Positions 62,531-64,000 of a stretch of DNA of 64,000 bases are shown piece by piece. Made by a program: the position numbers and the translations under genes. The stretch is from NCBI GenBank assembly GCA_030737835.1, contig JAUJYN010000041.1:62001-126000 (forward strand). Direction: 5' to 3'. The stretch's first letter is position 1. Each line of letters starts with the position of its first letter. Under the pieces are notes generated by a model. The model saw only the letters and a program-made list of their open reading frames with translations. It had not been told where the DNA came from and ran no database searches. Source of the DNA: Acorus gramineus. Its lineage: Eukaryota; Streptophyta; Magnoliopsida; Acorales; Acoraceae.

Positions 62531-64000
62531 GATGGTCTGGTGGATGTTTATCCATAATTTCAGAGGTCTGGTTGAGTTCTGTAGAAATGTTGCGGTTGAC
62601 GAGCGATGCCTGATTTGGTCTGTCCTGCTGATGGAAGATGAACCTCGTTCAGCTGACCCTCCCACGCAGCTTTGAGGTTGGAAAGAAATTGACTAATTTT
62701 ATTACTTTTTTCAGTAGGAATTTTGGTTAGACTGGCTTCGTATCAGTTAAGCAATAAAATGCTAGGGTTTTGACTTGTGTTTCCTCGTGTACTGGAACAT
62801 GGTAGCTTCTGGGTTCGTGACTGTAGCTGCGAAGGGCTAAAGATGGTAAAGCTAGGTGATGTATTCTTGATGGTTGCAGATATCCGTTGCTGTCCTTTGT
62901 AGTTGCAGAGCACTGGTCGGGTTTGATGTTGAACCGTGCTAGTAAATGATACCTGGTTTGTTTGGTTTCTTTGTTACAATGTGCCACAGGGTTGCTGATT
63001 TTATACAGGTTTTTGGGGTTCCCTCCTACAGCTGTCTGTATAATTCTTTTGAGGAAATACATAATGCTATAATTACTTCTAAAGGTTCATTTTTCTGCTC
63101 CATTCCATGAATGTTGTGCAGCTTTTGTAAAACTGTTTTCATCTGTGTTTGTGATTTTTGTTTATAAAAGGAAACTAAAGACAGGCTGATCTATTAGTTA
63201 TAAAGAGTGTTGGGATGCATTATTTAGAAAAGATTTTTGAATAGGTAATTTCAAAAGCTTATGTCCCTTTTTTGTGTAAAATGCCTAGGTCATCTATAAA
63301 ATGTTTTTTCGGATCCTAGATTTGGAGTGATTAATATATAAGCTTTATTATTATGATTTTTTTTGTTTCGCCACATATCATGGGATCAAGTTATTGGTAA
63401 CCTTCAATATTGGGTTACATCATATGGTATGTAATTTTTTGTTTTTTATATATAATCTGTCATACATTTTTTAAGCTTTGGAACATTGAGTCGCAACTTG
63501 TCCTAAAATCTTTGTTTGACATTGAGTTCTTGAGTAATTAATGTTGGAAACTGGGTGGCCATAATGTTTGTGTTTCCTCGACAATCTAGTTTATCAGCTA
63601 TATCTAAAGAATGACTTTTAAACAAGTGAACGACAAATGAAAACATTTGGTTTCTGGAGTCCGGGGTAGTTTAAGGTTGCAATTGAAACTCAATGCTGGC
63701 ACTTGGGTCACACAATATTTCAAAAGATTGCATGCCATTATCTTCTGCAACCATGCTTCTAAAAAAGAAATTATCTTTTCTCTGTGTTGTTTTTATTGTT
63801 ACTTTGGTATTGTTTCTGTTTTTGCTTTCTTGTTTTGTTTTGCTACAATAAATTATAATTCTCTTTGTTTAGGAAATCTTGGTGATTCATACTGCTCCAT
63901 CTTGTTCAAGAGTGCCTAATTCCATATTTCTATTCTTCATGGAAAGGGAGACAAGGAGGATGGACTGGCATTGGTTATAAATCCCTATGAAAAATCTGTT
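62531..64000. other. Non-coding DNA to the window end
   Basis: Moderately AT-rich; no recognised protein or RNA gene. It may contain transcribed non-coding sequence downstream of SC35 but nothing in the sequence proves it. Confidence 0.4.

Noticed and set aside
62206-63062. Minus-strand His/Ser/Thr-rich frames
   Set aside because: They arise from the 77-bp tandem array and its flanks; no homology, and the repeat explains the frame length.

Overview
This is nuclear DNA of a flowering plant: AT-rich, intron-rich, with GT-AG introns from about 0.1 to 6.5 kb and gene spacers packed with transposon debris. The protein families, including a chloroplast copper ATPase with a transit peptide, a RABH GTPase and a plant SC35-type SR protein, fit an angiosperm. 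The sequence alone does not settle the species. No bacterial operon, CRISPR array, virus or novel defence-type system is visible.

Five protein-coding genes are supported. (1) 1526-3063, minus: the first three coding exons of a ROCK1-type ER nucleotide-sugar transporter; the rest lies left of the window. (2) 12327-17326, plus: a complete six-exon RABH1 (Rab6-type) GTPase, 207 aa. (3) 26810-27385, minus: a single-exon mitochondrial ribosomal protein uL23m, 191 aa. (4) 34438-55160, plus: a complete 17-exon PAA1/HMA6 chloroplast Cu(I) P1B-ATPase, 954 aa, spread over 20.7 kb. (5) 58692-61759, plus: a complete eight-exon SC35-type SR splicing factor, 253 aa. For the four multi-exon genes, exon lengths and phases were added up by hand and keep the frame open. 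The genes are functionally unrelated, as is usual for plants; nothing suggests a cluster.

The spacers and large introns hold most of the structure. They contain non-autonomous hAT elements with 8-bp target duplications (5335-5919, 10459-11742 with a LINE RNase H fragment inside, 20326-20719, and a degenerate relative at 33.7-34.2 kb). There is a Helitron with a clean 5' TC end and a 3' hairpin-CTAG end (29432-30798), a foldback Mutator-like MITE (4441-4713), and PIF/Tourist-like MITEs, one family with two copies (3262-3599 and 45284-45623). There are four LINE 3' remnants (11.1-11.4, 21.9-22.8, 26.1-26.6 and 40.2-41.3 kb), a copia LTR/primer-binding-site remnant (about 56.5-57.1 kb), and decayed plant-mobile-domain and hAT transposase fragments (31.6 and 32.8 kb). 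Tandem duplications of 65, 203 and 363 bp, a 35-bp minisatellite and a 77-bp array after SC35 complete the picture.

The items most worth a second look are the boundary-complete Helitron, the near-identical 363-bp tandem copy of a LINE fragment, the 77-bp array with box C/D-like motifs behind SC35, the SC35 last exon that carries one codon plus stop, and unassigned coding-like exons on the minus strand at 20.9-21.9 kb.
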